Positions 52,316-60,325 of a stretch of 64,000 nucleotides of DNA are shown here, in pieces. The notes below the pieces were generated by a model. That model did no database searches and was not told the DNA's origin. It saw only the letters and a list, made by a program, of their open reading frames with translations. The translations under genes were made by a program, and so were the position numbers. Where the stretch lies: assembly GCA_011523615.1 (NCBI GenBank), contig WTGJ01000020.1:129511-193510 (forward strand). The letters are read 5' to 3'. Source of the DNA: Chloroflexota bacterium. GTDB lineage: Bacteria; Chloroflexota; Anaerolineae; Aggregatilineales; Phototrophicaceae. Each line of letters begins with the position of its first letter. Position 1 is the first letter of the stretch.

Positions 52316-52687
52316 ATGATCAAGAAAATTGAGGCGGCGATTCGGCCGGATAAGATGAATCAAGTCATGCAGGCGTTGATCGACGAAGGGGCGATCGGCG
52401 TCACCGCCATCGAGGTGAAAGGGCGAGGGCGCGAAGGCGGCATGGAGCTGCAATGGCGGACGGGCACCTACTTGGTGCACCTCTTGCCACGCATCCTCAT
52501 CAGCATCGTCTGCAATGAAGATGATGTCGAGCGCAATGTAGAAGCGATCCGCAAGGCTGCTTTCACCGGGCAAAAGGGCGACGGCATCATCTTCGTATCG
52601 CCCGTGGAAAGCGTCATCCGCATCAGTACCGGCGAGGAAGACACCGACGCGCTCAGTTATGCCAGTGAAAATGGTGTCGCCGGCTAG
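52316..52687 (+). CDS. glnK: PII nitrogen-regulatory protein with altered nucleotide-binding residues
   Basis: 123 residues, PII fold throughout. Paired with amt, it should sense nitrogen status and block the channel. The T-loop keeps the modifiable tyrosine (Y52, E. coli Y51 position). Several residues normally contacting ATP differ: Q39 is Glu40, K90 is Ile91 (GDGIIF instead of GDGKIF), and R103 is Ser104 (VIRIST instead of VIRIRT); R101 is kept. K58 is Arg59. So ATP/ADP or 2-oxoglutarate sensing may be weak or different. The ATG has AAGGAG nine bases upstream. Ends convergently with the DUF3830 gene. Confidence 0.92.
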   Translation: MIKKIEAAIRPDKMNQVMQALIDEGAIGVTAIEVKGRGREGGMELQWRTGTYLVHLLPRILISIVCNEDDVERNVEAIRKAAFTGQKGDGIIFVSPVESVIRISTGEEDTDALSYASENGVAG

Positions 52688-52725
52688 CTGGACTGGCCCA
52701 GACGGATACGAACCCGGGTCATTCC

Positions 52726-53175
52726 TCAATCGCTGCGCCGCAGGTGGATGGGTCGCCGTCCTTCCCAACGGATGACCCCCGCCAGGCGGCGCAGTTCTTC
52801 TTGCCCGCTGATGAAATGGGCGAACAAGTTCACCGCAACCAGGCCGTCGACCATCCTGGGGCCCGTATTGCGATCATAAAAAAACATGATTTCACTGAAA
52901 TCCTGATCGACATCGATGAAGTCTTGCGCGCGCAAGGATGCAAAACCCAACTCCCAGGGCAGGCAGGTGGTCGTGGCGTTTTCGCGCTCGATGGGCTGAT
53001 ATTGCGGCAAAATGAGCGCCAGCTCCGGCCCGGAATAGGCGGCATGATGCAGCTGAAGCGATAAAGGGAGCAGATCCCAGACCAGGGCGCAGGTTTTGGG
53101 CGCCCGGTCATCCCAGAGAGCGGCACGGGCCACAAAGCCTTCCGCTTCGGAGTAAAACTCAATGGTGCGTTGCAT
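52726..53175 (-). CDS. DUF3830 family protein (cyclophilin-like)
   Basis: 149 residues from the ATG at 53175; the longer frame overlaps the amidohydrolase. Segments ARAALWDDRAPKTCALVWDLLPL and HHAAYSGPEL match DUF3830, a family of about 150 residues whose known structures resemble cyclophilins. Function is not established; members often sit beside amidohydrolases and hydantoinase- or creatininase-type genes, as here. Last in a four-gene minus-strand operon. Confidence 0.8.
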   Translation of the reverse strand: MQRTIEFYSEAEGFVARAALWDDRAPKTCALVWDLLPLSLQLHHAAYSGPELALILPQYQPIERENATTTCLPWELGFASLRAQDFIDVDQDFSEIMFFYDRNTGPRMVDGLVAVNLFAHFISGQEELRRLAGVIRWEGRRPIHLRRSD

Positions 53176-53186
53176 GATGCTGCTCC

Positions 53187-54032
53187 TCAATCCATCCGAT
53201 AAAGGCGTCGGGCATTCTCGCCCAGGATCAGCCCCTGCTCCGCAGCGCTGAGCGAAGCCAAAGTCGTTTCCAGTGCGGTCACGTGGCGGGTGTACGAACC
53301 AGCCAATGTGGCCACCGGCCAATCCGTGCCGACGAGCAAGCGCCGCGGGCCCAGCCGCTCCAACAGCCGGTCAACGAAGGGTTGCAATTCCGCAACGGAC
53401 CACTGCGACCACCGATCATCAGGAAACAGCGCCATGATGCCACTCAGTTTAACGTGAACCTGGGGCATGGCGGCAATTTCGCTGAGCAATCGCCGATCCC
53501 ATTCTTCCAGTGTGGACGCTGTGGGCTTGCCGAAATGGTTGATAACCAACGGCAAATCGGGGATGTCCTTCGCCAGAGAGACCACCAGCGCCCAGTGCTC
53601 TTGGCTGACCAGGAGTTCGAACAACCAACCGCATTCCGCCAGGGCGCGCAAACCGGAGCGGATCCCGGGTGAATGGAGCCAGTCTGCGTCTTTGCCTTCC
53701 AGTGGATCGCGGATGCCGCGCATCAGGGGATGGTGGCTGAGTTGTTGCAGGCGCTGCGAGAGCGCTGCGGATGCCAGATCCACCCAGCCCACCACCGCAC
53801 CGATGCATTCCTCTCGCGCAGCGATGGCCAGCAACTCGTCATTGTGCGCATCCGTTTGCGCCAATTGGATGAGCACTGCGCGGTCGATGCCCGCCTCTGT
53901 TAAATTCGCCTGCAATTCTTGTACGCTGAAATCACGCAACAAGGGTTGCAGTTCAGGCGGTCGGTCGTAACTTTCATACACCGCCTGATACTGGGAGCGC
54001 TGCCAGAGGTGGATGTGGGCGTCGATGTACAT
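53187..54032 (-). CDS. Amidohydrolase family 2 protein (lactonase-like)
   Basis: 281 residues starting MYIDAHIHLW, the HxH-containing N-terminus of the PF04909 group that includes L-fuconolactonase and L-rhamnonolactonase. Further markers are VINHFGKP (metal histidine), HVKLSGIM and LLVGTDWPVATL (catalytic aspartate), ending with NARRLYRMD, the usual C-terminal NA-R-Y. A lactonase role in sugar-acid breakdown fits the dehydratase and aldolase encoded divergently. Twelve bases separate it from DUF3830, and 18 from the creatininase-like gene. Confidence 0.9.
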   Translation of the reverse strand: MYIDAHIHLWQRSQYQAVYESYDRPPELQPLLRDFSVQELQANLTEAGIDRAVLIQLAQTDAHNDELLAIAAREECIGAVVGWVDLASAALSQRLQQLSHHPLMRGIRDPLEGKDADWLHSPGIRSGLRALAECGWLFELLVSQEHWALVVSLAKDIPDLPLVINHFGKPTASTLEEWDRRLLSEIAAMPQVHVKLSGIMALFPDDRWSQWSVAELQPFVDRLLERLGPRRLLVGTDWPVATLAGSYTRHVTALETTLASLSAAEQGLILGENARRLYRMD

Positions 54033-54050
54033 GGATTCCGCCTGCCGGGC

Positions 54051-54971
54051 TCAGGGCTGGCCGCTGCGGTAGGCATCGGGGCGATAGCGGCCGACCCAGG
54101 CCGCTTTGGCCTGCATCTCACGCAATACAGCAGCGAATTTTTCCGACCAGATCTCGATCAGCGTTTCCGTTTGATCCGCAGAGATTGCTTCCCAATTCGG
54201 GGCGTCGGCCGCGGCCTGGAAACGATTATGGCGCAGGATGGTGCCTACGCCATAACGTGGATCGGCCAGGAAGGGATAGGGCGGTACCAATGCTCGAGAC
54301 AGGGGTTCCGGGGGTTGCGCTGCGACGAGGTCCGACCGCAGGGCATGCAACAAAGCCCAGCGCACGGGCATCGGCAAATCGCCTTCGCCACTGGCTTCCC
54401 ACCAGGGTAAATCGGCAATTTCGGCTACGTTGCGAAAGAAACTGGCGATGGAAACGAAGAGGAATTCGACATCCGGGCCATTCTCGACAAAATGCGCCGC
54501 GGCGTCGTAAGCAAAACCGAATGCTGTCTGGTAGCTGAATCCCTCACCCGCCATCCGCGGCCCGCCTTCCTCTTCCGTTGGCTTTGCCCGAGCTGGGATG
54601 CTCCCCGTTTTGCCCTGGGCATTGACGAAGACAAAGCGGCGGAAACCCTGACGGTACAAGTCTTGCAAAAGGCTGACCGTGAAATCCAGCAACACATCCC
54701 AGGGCAAGTGCATCGCTTCTGGCAAGAGGCTGGGTTCCGCTGGTGTGCTGAATTCCAGGGCAGGCAAGACCAGCGCACCGACTTCTTCGGCAATCCGAGC
54801 CGCTCCACGCTGTACCAGGCCTTCGACGATGAAGGCATCACAACCCACTGGCAGCGAGCCCGGCCAGGGCGCCAGGGAAGCCAGCGGGAGCACCACGATG
54901 TCACAACGCCGCACACGCTCTTCAATATCCGGCCAGGGCAATTCTTCAAACTGATGGAGCGCGCCGCTCAT
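54051..54971 (-). CDS. Creatininase-family protein lacking metal ligands
   Basis: 306 residues from the ATG at 54971 (AAGGAG upstream). Clearly related to the next protein (start FEELPWPDIEERV, then CDIVVLPLASLAPWPGSLPVGCD). The metal-binding motif E-x-H-G-x-H-L-P-x-x-T-D has become A-x-W-P-x-S-L-P-x-x-C-D, and NGHGGN has become NAQGKTG, so the metal-ligand Glu and both of these His are gone (one Asp remains). The HAGE-ET motif is also absent. Probably not a hydrolase; more likely a structural or regulatory subunit of the intact neighbour. Codon use looks normal and the frame is intact over 300 codons, so it is not a pseudogene. Confidence 0.85.
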   Translation of the reverse strand: MSGALHQFEELPWPDIEERVRRCDIVVLPLASLAPWPGSLPVGCDAFIVEGLVQRGAARIAEEVGALVLPALEFSTPAEPSLLPEAMHLPWDVLLDFTVSLLQDLYRQGFRRFVFVNAQGKTGSIPARAKPTEEEGGPRMAGEGFSYQTAFGFAYDAAAHFVENGPDVEFLFVSIASFFRNVAEIADLPWWEASGEGDLPMPVRWALLHALRSDLVAAQPPEPLSRALVPPYPFLADPRYGVGTILRHNRFQAAADAPNWEAISADQTETLIEIWSEKFAAVLREMQAKAAWVGRYRPDAYRSGQP

Positions 54972-54972
54972 T

Positions 54973-55767
54973 TTACTCTCCTTCAACGTTGCGTGGGGTA
55001 TGTTGCAGCTGCTCCAACAACTCTGCCATGCGAAGGACCCACTCATCCACCAACTCATGCCCATACTCTGGATTGCCGCGGTAGGGCCGGCCGCGCGCGC
55101 CGATACTCATCGTCTGCCAGCGATTCTGCAAGGCGCCGACCCCGTAATCATCATCCATGACAAAAGCATATTTGCTCAAGAATTCACCAAACATCTCGCC
55201 ATCGGTGGCGCGCCCCATATCCACCAGATCAGGACGCAGGGCGAGCATCAATGAGGTTTCGATCTCCCCGGCATGGCCGACCATGACATTGTTGGGGTCT
55301 GCGCTGACCCGCTCCCACAAGCCCAGCCCAAACGTCCCGGTGAAGAAGATTTCGGCATCCTCGTATGTTTGGCAAAACGCACTGCCGACCTGCCGGGGAT
55401 AGCTGTTGCCGCCATGGCCGTTGGCGATGATGAAGCGGCGGAAACCGCCCCGATACGAGGCTTCCATATGGGCCAGCAGAAAGCGGATGAGGATGGGCGG
55501 CGAAACGTTCACCGTCCCCGGAAAGCAGCGCGTGCTCGTGGTACTGCCATAGCGCAAACAAGGCATGACCACCGCCCCGACCGAATCGGCCACTCGTTCC
55601 GCGGCAAGGCGACACATCGCTTCGATCTGATAATTATCGGTCCCCACGGGAAGGTGAAAACCGTGTTCTTCCATCGCGCCGATGGGAAAGATGGCGATGT
55701 CGCATTCGCAAACACGCCCCTGAATTTCCACCCAGCTCATTTCTTTGTAGATCACCCGCCGTGGCAT
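54973..55767 (-). CDS. Creatininase-family amidohydrolase (intact)
   Basis: 264 residues from the ATG at 55767, the start that follows GGGGA and begins the conserved MSWVEIQGRV region. All family metal ligands are visible: E33 and H35 in MEEHGFHLPVGTD with D44, H118 in NGHGGN, and E168 in GHAGEIETS. Members include creatinine amidohydrolase, the mycofactocin maturation peptidase MftE and N-formyl enzymes; the substrate here is unknown. First gene of the operon; its stop is one base from the degenerate paralog's ATG. Confidence 0.92.
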   Translation of the reverse strand: MPRRVIYKEMSWVEIQGRVCECDIAIFPIGAMEEHGFHLPVGTDNYQIEAMCRLAAERVADSVGAVVMPCLRYGSTTSTRCFPGTVNVSPPILIRFLLAHMEASYRGGFRRFIIANGHGGNSYPRQVGSAFCQTYEDAEIFFTGTFGLGLWERVSADPNNVMVGHAGEIETSLMLALRPDLVDMGRATDGEMFGEFLSKYAFVMDDDYGVGALQNRWQTMSIGARGRPYRGNPEYGHELVDEWVLRMAELLEQLQHTPRNVEGE

Positions 55768-55884
55768 GAAGAGTCCCCGCGTTTTCTTAATGAAGGCTCG
55801 TACTGACCGAATGCCTCCAGATGCAGTATATTCCAGAATGAGATTGCCGCAGGGCAAAGCATCAGAGCACAAGGAAGCAAGCGA

Positions 55885-56808
55885 ATGGCTCAACTGGCAC
55901 CGCGAATCGAGGGTATCTTCCCCGCCATGTTGACGATGTTCACCGCCAGTGGCGAACTGGATCTGGCCGCTTCGGCCGAGCACGCGGATTGGCTCGTGAA
56001 GGCCGGCGTCCAGGGCCTGGTGCTTTCCGGGACCTCGGGTGAATTCATCGCCATGTCGATGGCAGAACGACGCGCGCTCTTCGCCGCGGTCATCGAAAGG
56101 GTGGCCGGCCGGGTGCCGGTATACGCCTGCACCAGCGCTTATGGCGACCGAGCGACGATCGAATTGACGGAAGCCGTGGAGGAGCTCGGCGCGGCGGGCG
56201 CGGTGCTGCTGCCCCCGATTTATCAGAAGCCGCCCAAACCCGCCATCATCGAACACTTTCGTGCCATCCGTCGCCACACCTCACTGCCACTCATGTATTA
56301 CGACAACCCCGCCTATGCAGGAACCGTCGAGCTGAACGCCTGGGAAGTGACGGAGCTGGTGAAAGAAGGGGTCTTCCAGAGCATCAAGCATACCTTCGCC
56401 AGCAATGCCGGCATCCACGACCTGCGTTACCTCTGTCCGGCGGAGTTCCGCGTCTTCCATGGTGGCTTTCGCACGGCGCTGGAGGGCTTGGCGGGCGGCG
56501 CACATGGTTGGATCAGCGGTTTTCTCAACGCATTTCCCGAACGTTGTGTCGCGCTGCATCAAACCGTGTGTGTGGAAAATGACCTGCGGCGCGGCCAGGC
56601 CATCTGGCAGCGAATCATCCCCTATACCCATTTATTTTATGCACCCGATGGCCTGGGGAATGCCGCAAACGACCTGGCCATCTGGCGTCATGTCCTGGAA
56701 CTGCGGGGGAGACATGGCGGCGATTCACGCCCACCCTTCTACCCACTGACGGATGCACAAAAAGAAACGGTCCGCGCTACATTTTCGCAGATCGAAAACG
56801 ACGGATAG
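55885..56808 (+). CDS. DapA/NanA-family lyase (2-keto-3-deoxy-acid aldolase-like)
   Basis: 307 residues. TIM-barrel Schiff-base lyase: SGTSGEF (48-54, the GTTGE-like carboxylate-binding motif), tyrosine near 138 in MYYDNP and lysine K168 in SIKHT. It could be dihydrodipicolinate synthase, N-acetylneuraminate lyase or a keto-deoxy-sugar-acid aldolase; position beside an enolase-superfamily dehydratase favours the last. Divergent from the creatininase operon across 117 bp. Next gene starts eight bases after its stop. Confidence 0.9.
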   Translation: MAQLAPRIEGIFPAMLTMFTASGELDLAASAEHADWLVKAGVQGLVLSGTSGEFIAMSMAERRALFAAVIERVAGRVPVYACTSAYGDRATIELTEAVEELGAAGAVLLPPIYQKPPKPAIIEHFRAIRRHTSLPLMYYDNPAYAGTVELNAWEVTELVKEGVFQSIKHTFASNAGIHDLRYLCPAEFRVFHGGFRTALEGLAGGAHGWISGFLNAFPERCVALHQTVCVENDLRRGQAIWQRIIPYTHLFYAPDGLGNAANDLAIWRHVLELRGRHGGDSRPPFYPLTDAQKETVRATFSQIENDG

Positions 56809-56816
56809 CCCCGGCG

Positions 56817-57995
56817 ATGCGCATCACTGCCCTCCGCAGCCACATCATCTCGCTCGGTTTCCGCAATGGGATCTTCACGGAAATCGAGACGGATACTGGC
56901 ATCGTCGGTTTCTCAGAGACGGTGTTGAAACGCTTTTCGCGCACCGTCGCCACCGGCATCCACGAGCTCGGACAAACGCTCATCGGCAAAGACCCACGCC
57001 GCATCGAAGCACACTACGAAAAATTGTATCGGGATTCCTTTTGGGTCGGCGGCCCTTTGCATTCCACGATCATCAGCGCTCTAGAGATTGCCCTCTGGGA
57101 CATTGTCGGAAAGGAGTTGGGTTGCCCGTTGTATCGGCTCTTTGGCGGCCCCACGCGTGAACGGGTCTTGTTGTACGCGCATTGTCAGAGCGGCGATTCA
57201 CCGGCGCAGTTCGCCGCGAATGTGCGCGCTCGACAGCGGGCCGGCTACCGTGCCATCAAGACGACTCTGCCTCTCTTTTACGGTGCTGGCCCACAAGGTG
57301 GCGAAACGTATTCTGGCACCCGCGGCAGCATCGACCCCGGCTGGAAAGAGACGGAATATCTTTCACCGGCGGTGATCGAAGGCATCGCCCAATATTTCGC
57401 CGCCGCGCGGGATGCAGCCGGTGCGGAAATGGGCCTGGCATTGGATGGTCACGGAAGGCTGAGCCCGGCCAACGCGCTTCGTTTGGCGGAAGCATTGGCT
57501 CCTCACCAATTGATCTTCTTCGAAGAGCCGGTGCCGCCCGAAAACATCGCCGCGCTCAGTTGGCTCACCGCGCGCAGCCCCATCCCCATCGCCTCGGGGG
57601 AACGTACAGTAACGATATACGATGCCGCCCAAATCATGGAACAACGGGCGGTGAATCTCTACCAGCCGGATGTGGTGAACTGTGGCGGCCTCTCTCAGGC
57701 GCGCAAAATGGCGGCCATCGCCGAGGCCCATTACGTCGGCATCGCGCCGCACAACCCCAACGGCGCCATGTGCAGCGCAGCCAGCCTGCACCTCGCGGCC
57801 AGCATCCCGAATTTCTACATGATGGAAACGATCGGCTCCGAGGAAGATGCTTCCCTGTTCGGTGAGATCGTCGATCGACCGCTCATCATGGAAGACGGAC
57901 ACTGGCTCTTGCCAGAAGCGCCCGGGCTCGGCATGAACCTGCGCCGCTCCGCCGTGGGAAAATTCCCGGGCGAAACCTTCCAGGGCTATCGCTGA
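56817..57995 (+). CDS. Mandelate racemase/muconate-lactonizing enzyme family (galactonate-dehydratase-like)
   Basis: 392 residues of the enolase superfamily. Metal ligands D210 (LALDGHGR), E236 (FFEEP) and E262 (ASGERT); H212 and H312 (APHNPNG) match the two histidines of the D-galactonate/mannonate dehydratase subgroups. It would remove water from a sugar acid to give a 2-keto-3-deoxy acid, which the DapA-like enzyme upstream could cleave. Enzymes in this group vary in substrate, so the sugar is not assigned. Confidence 0.9.
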   Translation: MRITALRSHIISLGFRNGIFTEIETDTGIVGFSETVLKRFSRTVATGIHELGQTLIGKDPRRIEAHYEKLYRDSFWVGGPLHSTIISALEIALWDIVGKELGCPLYRLFGGPTRERVLLYAHCQSGDSPAQFAANVRARQRAGYRAIKTTLPLFYGAGPQGGETYSGTRGSIDPGWKETEYLSPAVIEGIAQYFAAARDAAGAEMGLALDGHGRLSPANALRLAEALAPHQLIFFEEPVPPENIAALSWLTARSPIPIASGERTVTIYDAAQIMEQRAVNLYQPDVVNCGGLSQARKMAAIAEAHYVGIAPHNPNGAMCSAASLHLAASIPNFYMMETIGSEEDASLFGEIVDRPLIMEDGHWLLPEAPGLGMNLRRSAVGKFPGETFQGYR

Positions 57996-58018
57996 ACTGG
58001 CTATCGCTGAACGCCGAA

Positions 58019-58291
58019 TCAATCCAGAAAGAGCTCGTAACCGGAGCGCTCCATCCAGTGGGCGCCCAGTAAGAAATCTTCTTCGTTCATCGCCAGCGCT
58101 TGCATCGTTTCCGTCTCGGTGAGCATCACGCCGCCGGATTCTTCATACCAGCTGATCAGGAAATCGAGGATGGCGCCACCAAAGAGAGCGGCTTCCGCAT
58201 CCCGCAGGTTGGTCACGTCATGTATGGTCAGGAACATCACCGCATCCACCGCCGCGTCCGCTGGTAAGCCCGATTGTATAACCAAGCACAA
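58019..58291 (-). CDS. Small unknown protein
   Basis: 90 residues, TTG start at 58291 (the only reasonable start after the upstream in-frame stop), 18 bases after the dehydrogenase stop. Mixed alpha/beta character: VDAVMFLTIHDV, AALFGGAILDFLISWYEE and an acidic C-terminus with NEEDFLLGAHWME. I recognise no family. Operon position makes it likely real. Confidence 0.55.
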   Translation of the reverse strand: MCLVIQSGLPADAAVDAVMFLTIHDVTNLRDAEAALFGGAILDFLISWYEESGGVMLTETETMQALAMNEEDFLLGAHWMERSGYELFLD

Positions 58292-58309
58292 GCCTTTGGC
58301 AAGCCATAC

Positions 58310-59287
58310 TCAGCCAGCATCTTTGGCCAGCACCTCTGGATTGCACACATTTTGCCACGAACCTTGTTGAAGGGCCTGGAGTAAAGTATCTGCCGCTGCT
58401 CGGGCCAATGCTTCCTGAACTTCTTTTGCGTTGGCCGCCAGGTGCGGCGTGTGAATCACACCGGGTGCAGCCAGTAAAGGGTGATCGGCGGGCGGAGGTT
58501 CTGGCTCAAAAACATCCAACGCTGCGCCCGCAACGGTTCCGCGTTGCAACGCCGCCGCCAAGGCTGAGGTATCGATGAGGGCGCCGCGGGCAGCGTTGAT
58601 GATGCGCACTCCTGGTTTCATCCGCGCGATGCTCGCTTCATTGACGATGCCTCGCGTGTGTTCGTTCACCTCGGCATGCAAAGAGAGGAAATCCGCTTCC
58701 GCCCAAAGGGTTTCCAACTCAACGGCTTCCACCCCTTTGTCCGCCATCGCAGCGGCAGGGACAAACGGATCATGCGCCAAAAACCGCATGCCAAAGACCT
58801 GTGCTCGCTCCGCTACCGCCTGGCCGATGCGACCGAAACCATAGATTCCCAAGACTTTGCCATAGAGGGTGACGCCCATGAAAGCTTGCTGATTCCACTC
58901 CCCTTCCCGCAAGCTCATATGCGCCTGAGGGATGTACCGGGCGAGGGCCAGCAGCAAACCGATGGTATATTCGGCCACAGCCAGAGCGTTCACGCCCGGG
59001 GTGTTCATCACGATGATGCCGCGCTCCGTCGCGCAGGGCAAATCCACGTTATCCACGCCCGCGCCGGCGCGCACGACAAAGCGCAACTGCCGTGCAGCTG
59101 CCAGCAACGCCGCATCGACTTGTGTCGCGCTGCGAACGATCAGGGCGGTTGAATGGGCGACGGCAGACAGGGTTTCCGCGCGGCTCATCTGACCCGGTGC
59201 GATGACCGCCAATCCTGCTTCCCGCAACTGATCGGCAGCGATGGGATGCACTCGATCCGGGATCAGTACGGTGGTTTTTTCAGCCAA
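58310..59287 (-). CDS. D-isomer-specific 2-hydroxyacid dehydrogenase (SerA-like)
   Basis: 325 residues. NAD-binding GIYGFGRIG (148-156) and the catalytic set R234 (NAARGALID), E261/E263 (DVFEPEP) and H282 (HTPHLAAN). It resembles the catalytic part of D-3-phosphoglycerate dehydrogenase but lacks the C-terminal regulatory domains. It could act in serine synthesis or reduce a 2-keto acid from the pathways nearby. The start is TTG at 59287 with a weak ribosome-binding site. The 151 bp upstream to the divergent hydrolase gene hold a hairpin at 59388-59411 and no clear promoter. Confidence 0.9.
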   Translation of the reverse strand: MAEKTTVLIPDRVHPIAADQLREAGLAVIAPGQMSRAETLSAVAHSTALIVRSATQVDAALLAAARQLRFVVRAGAGVDNVDLPCATERGIIVMNTPGVNALAVAEYTIGLLLALARYIPQAHMSLREGEWNQQAFMGVTLYGKVLGIYGFGRIGQAVAERAQVFGMRFLAHDPFVPAAAMADKGVEAVELETLWAEADFLSLHAEVNEHTRGIVNEASIARMKPGVRIINAARGALIDTSALAAALQRGTVAGAALDVFEPEPPPADHPLLAAPGVIHTPHLAANAKEVQEALARAAADTLLQALQQGSWQNVCNPEVLAKDAG

Positions 59288-59387
59288 TCTTCAAGAACCC
59301 CAGCAGGTAGCGAGCGGAGAGCCATGGTAGCAGAAGGCCAGGGACGAAGGAAGCGATGATGCGGTGGTTGCCCCTATACCGTGCCCG

Positions 59388-59411
59388 CTCCCCTGGCTAA
59401 ACTGAGGGGAG
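59388..59411. repeat. Inverted repeat upstream of the alpha/beta-hydrolase-fold gene
   Basis: CTCCCCT (59388-59394) and AGGGGAG (59405-59411) with a ten-base loop, 27 bases before the ATG at 59439. Could form a stem in the 5' leader; no T-run. Confidence 0.4.
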
Positions 59412-59438
59412 GGGTTGCTCCGCCACATTGAGGGAAAG

Positions 59439-60266
59439 ATGATGACAGAGAACGAGCACAACGCGGGTGAGTTGGCGCTGAACGGAGCTTCCATTCACTA
59501 CGAAACGGCGGGCCAAGGAGAGCCGCTCTTATTCATTCATGCAGACCTGGCCGATCGTCGCATGTGGGAAAACCAGTTCGAAGCCTTTCGCGATTCCCAC
59601 CAGGTCATCCGCTATGACTTGCGGGGTTCCGGGCAGAGTTCGCCACAGGAAGGAGATTTTGCGCATCGCGAAGATCTCATCGCCCTGCTCGATCACCTGC
59701 AACTCGAACAGGTGCACGGCATTGGCAATGGGGAAGGCGCTCGTGTATTGCTCGAACTGGCTGCCCTCCAAGCGCAGCGGCTTTCCAGTCTGACTCTCAT
59801 CGCGCCGGTCATAGAAGGCTACCCCTGGCGCGAACGCCATCTGCTGCCTTATGAGACGGAAATCGAAAACTTTCTCGCGATCGCCGAATACGAGCAGGCC
59901 AGCGAACTGGTCGCCAAACGCTGGCTGGGCAGTGATTTCCGCAAGCGCAATACCGCCCCGCCGATCATCCACAAACAATTGCAAGAAATGATCGTCATTT
60001 CCTTGCGCAACCGAAATCGCTATGAGGCCGAAGAGAAAAACCTGCTGCCTTCGTTGAACGATCGCCTGGATGAGATTGCGGTCAATTCCTTATTGGTGAT
60101 CGGTGATCTGGACTTGCAGCTGTACCATGAAATGACCGATCGCTTGCAACAGAAACTGCGGCGCTCCCGCCGCGTCAGCATGACGAATACCGCGCATTTG
60201 CCCAGTCTGGAACGGCCCGAAGAATTCAATTGGCGGCTGAAACATTTTCTCCGCCGCGGACGATAA
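59439..60266 (+). CDS. Alpha/beta-hydrolase-fold protein lacking the nucleophile
   Basis: 275 residues from the ATG at 59439, which has GAGGG upstream. Fold motifs are present: LFIHADLADRRMW (oxyanion region), YDLRGSGQS, a late VIGDLD (acid) and NTAHLPSLERPEEF (histidine). The nucleophile elbow, normally GxSxG, reads G-N-G-E-G (96-100), with glycine at 98 where Ser, Cys or Asp should be. A non-hydrolytic or cofactor-free role, or loss of activity, is likely; the DNA is unambiguous there. Stop is followed by a hairpin shared with the convergent LysM gene. Confidence 0.85.
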   Translation: MMTENEHNAGELALNGASIHYETAGQGEPLLFIHADLADRRMWENQFEAFRDSHQVIRYDLRGSGQSSPQEGDFAHREDLIALLDHLQLEQVHGIGNGEGARVLLELAALQAQRLSSLTLIAPVIEGYPWRERHLLPYETEIENFLAIAEYEQASELVAKRWLGSDFRKRNTAPPIIHKQLQEMIVISLRNRNRYEAEEKNLLPSLNDRLDEIAVNSLLVIGDLDLQLYHEMTDRLQQKLRRSRRVSMTNTAHLPSLERPEEFNWRLKHFLRRGR

Positions 60267-60272
60267 AGCAAA

Positions 60273-60299
60273 AGGTGGTTGAGCTGCAACCAACCACCT
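60273..60299 (-). terminator. Terminator between convergent genes
   Basis: AGGTGGTTG (60273-60281) and CAACCACCT (60291-60299) form a perfect 9-bp stem with a nine-base loop. Read on the minus strand it is followed by TTTGCTTTA, which fits termination of the LysM gene; on the plus strand it has no T-run but may still limit read-through from the hydrolase gene. Confidence 0.7.
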
Positions 60300-60325
60300 C
60301 AAGAGCCGTTACGGGCAGCCACCGA

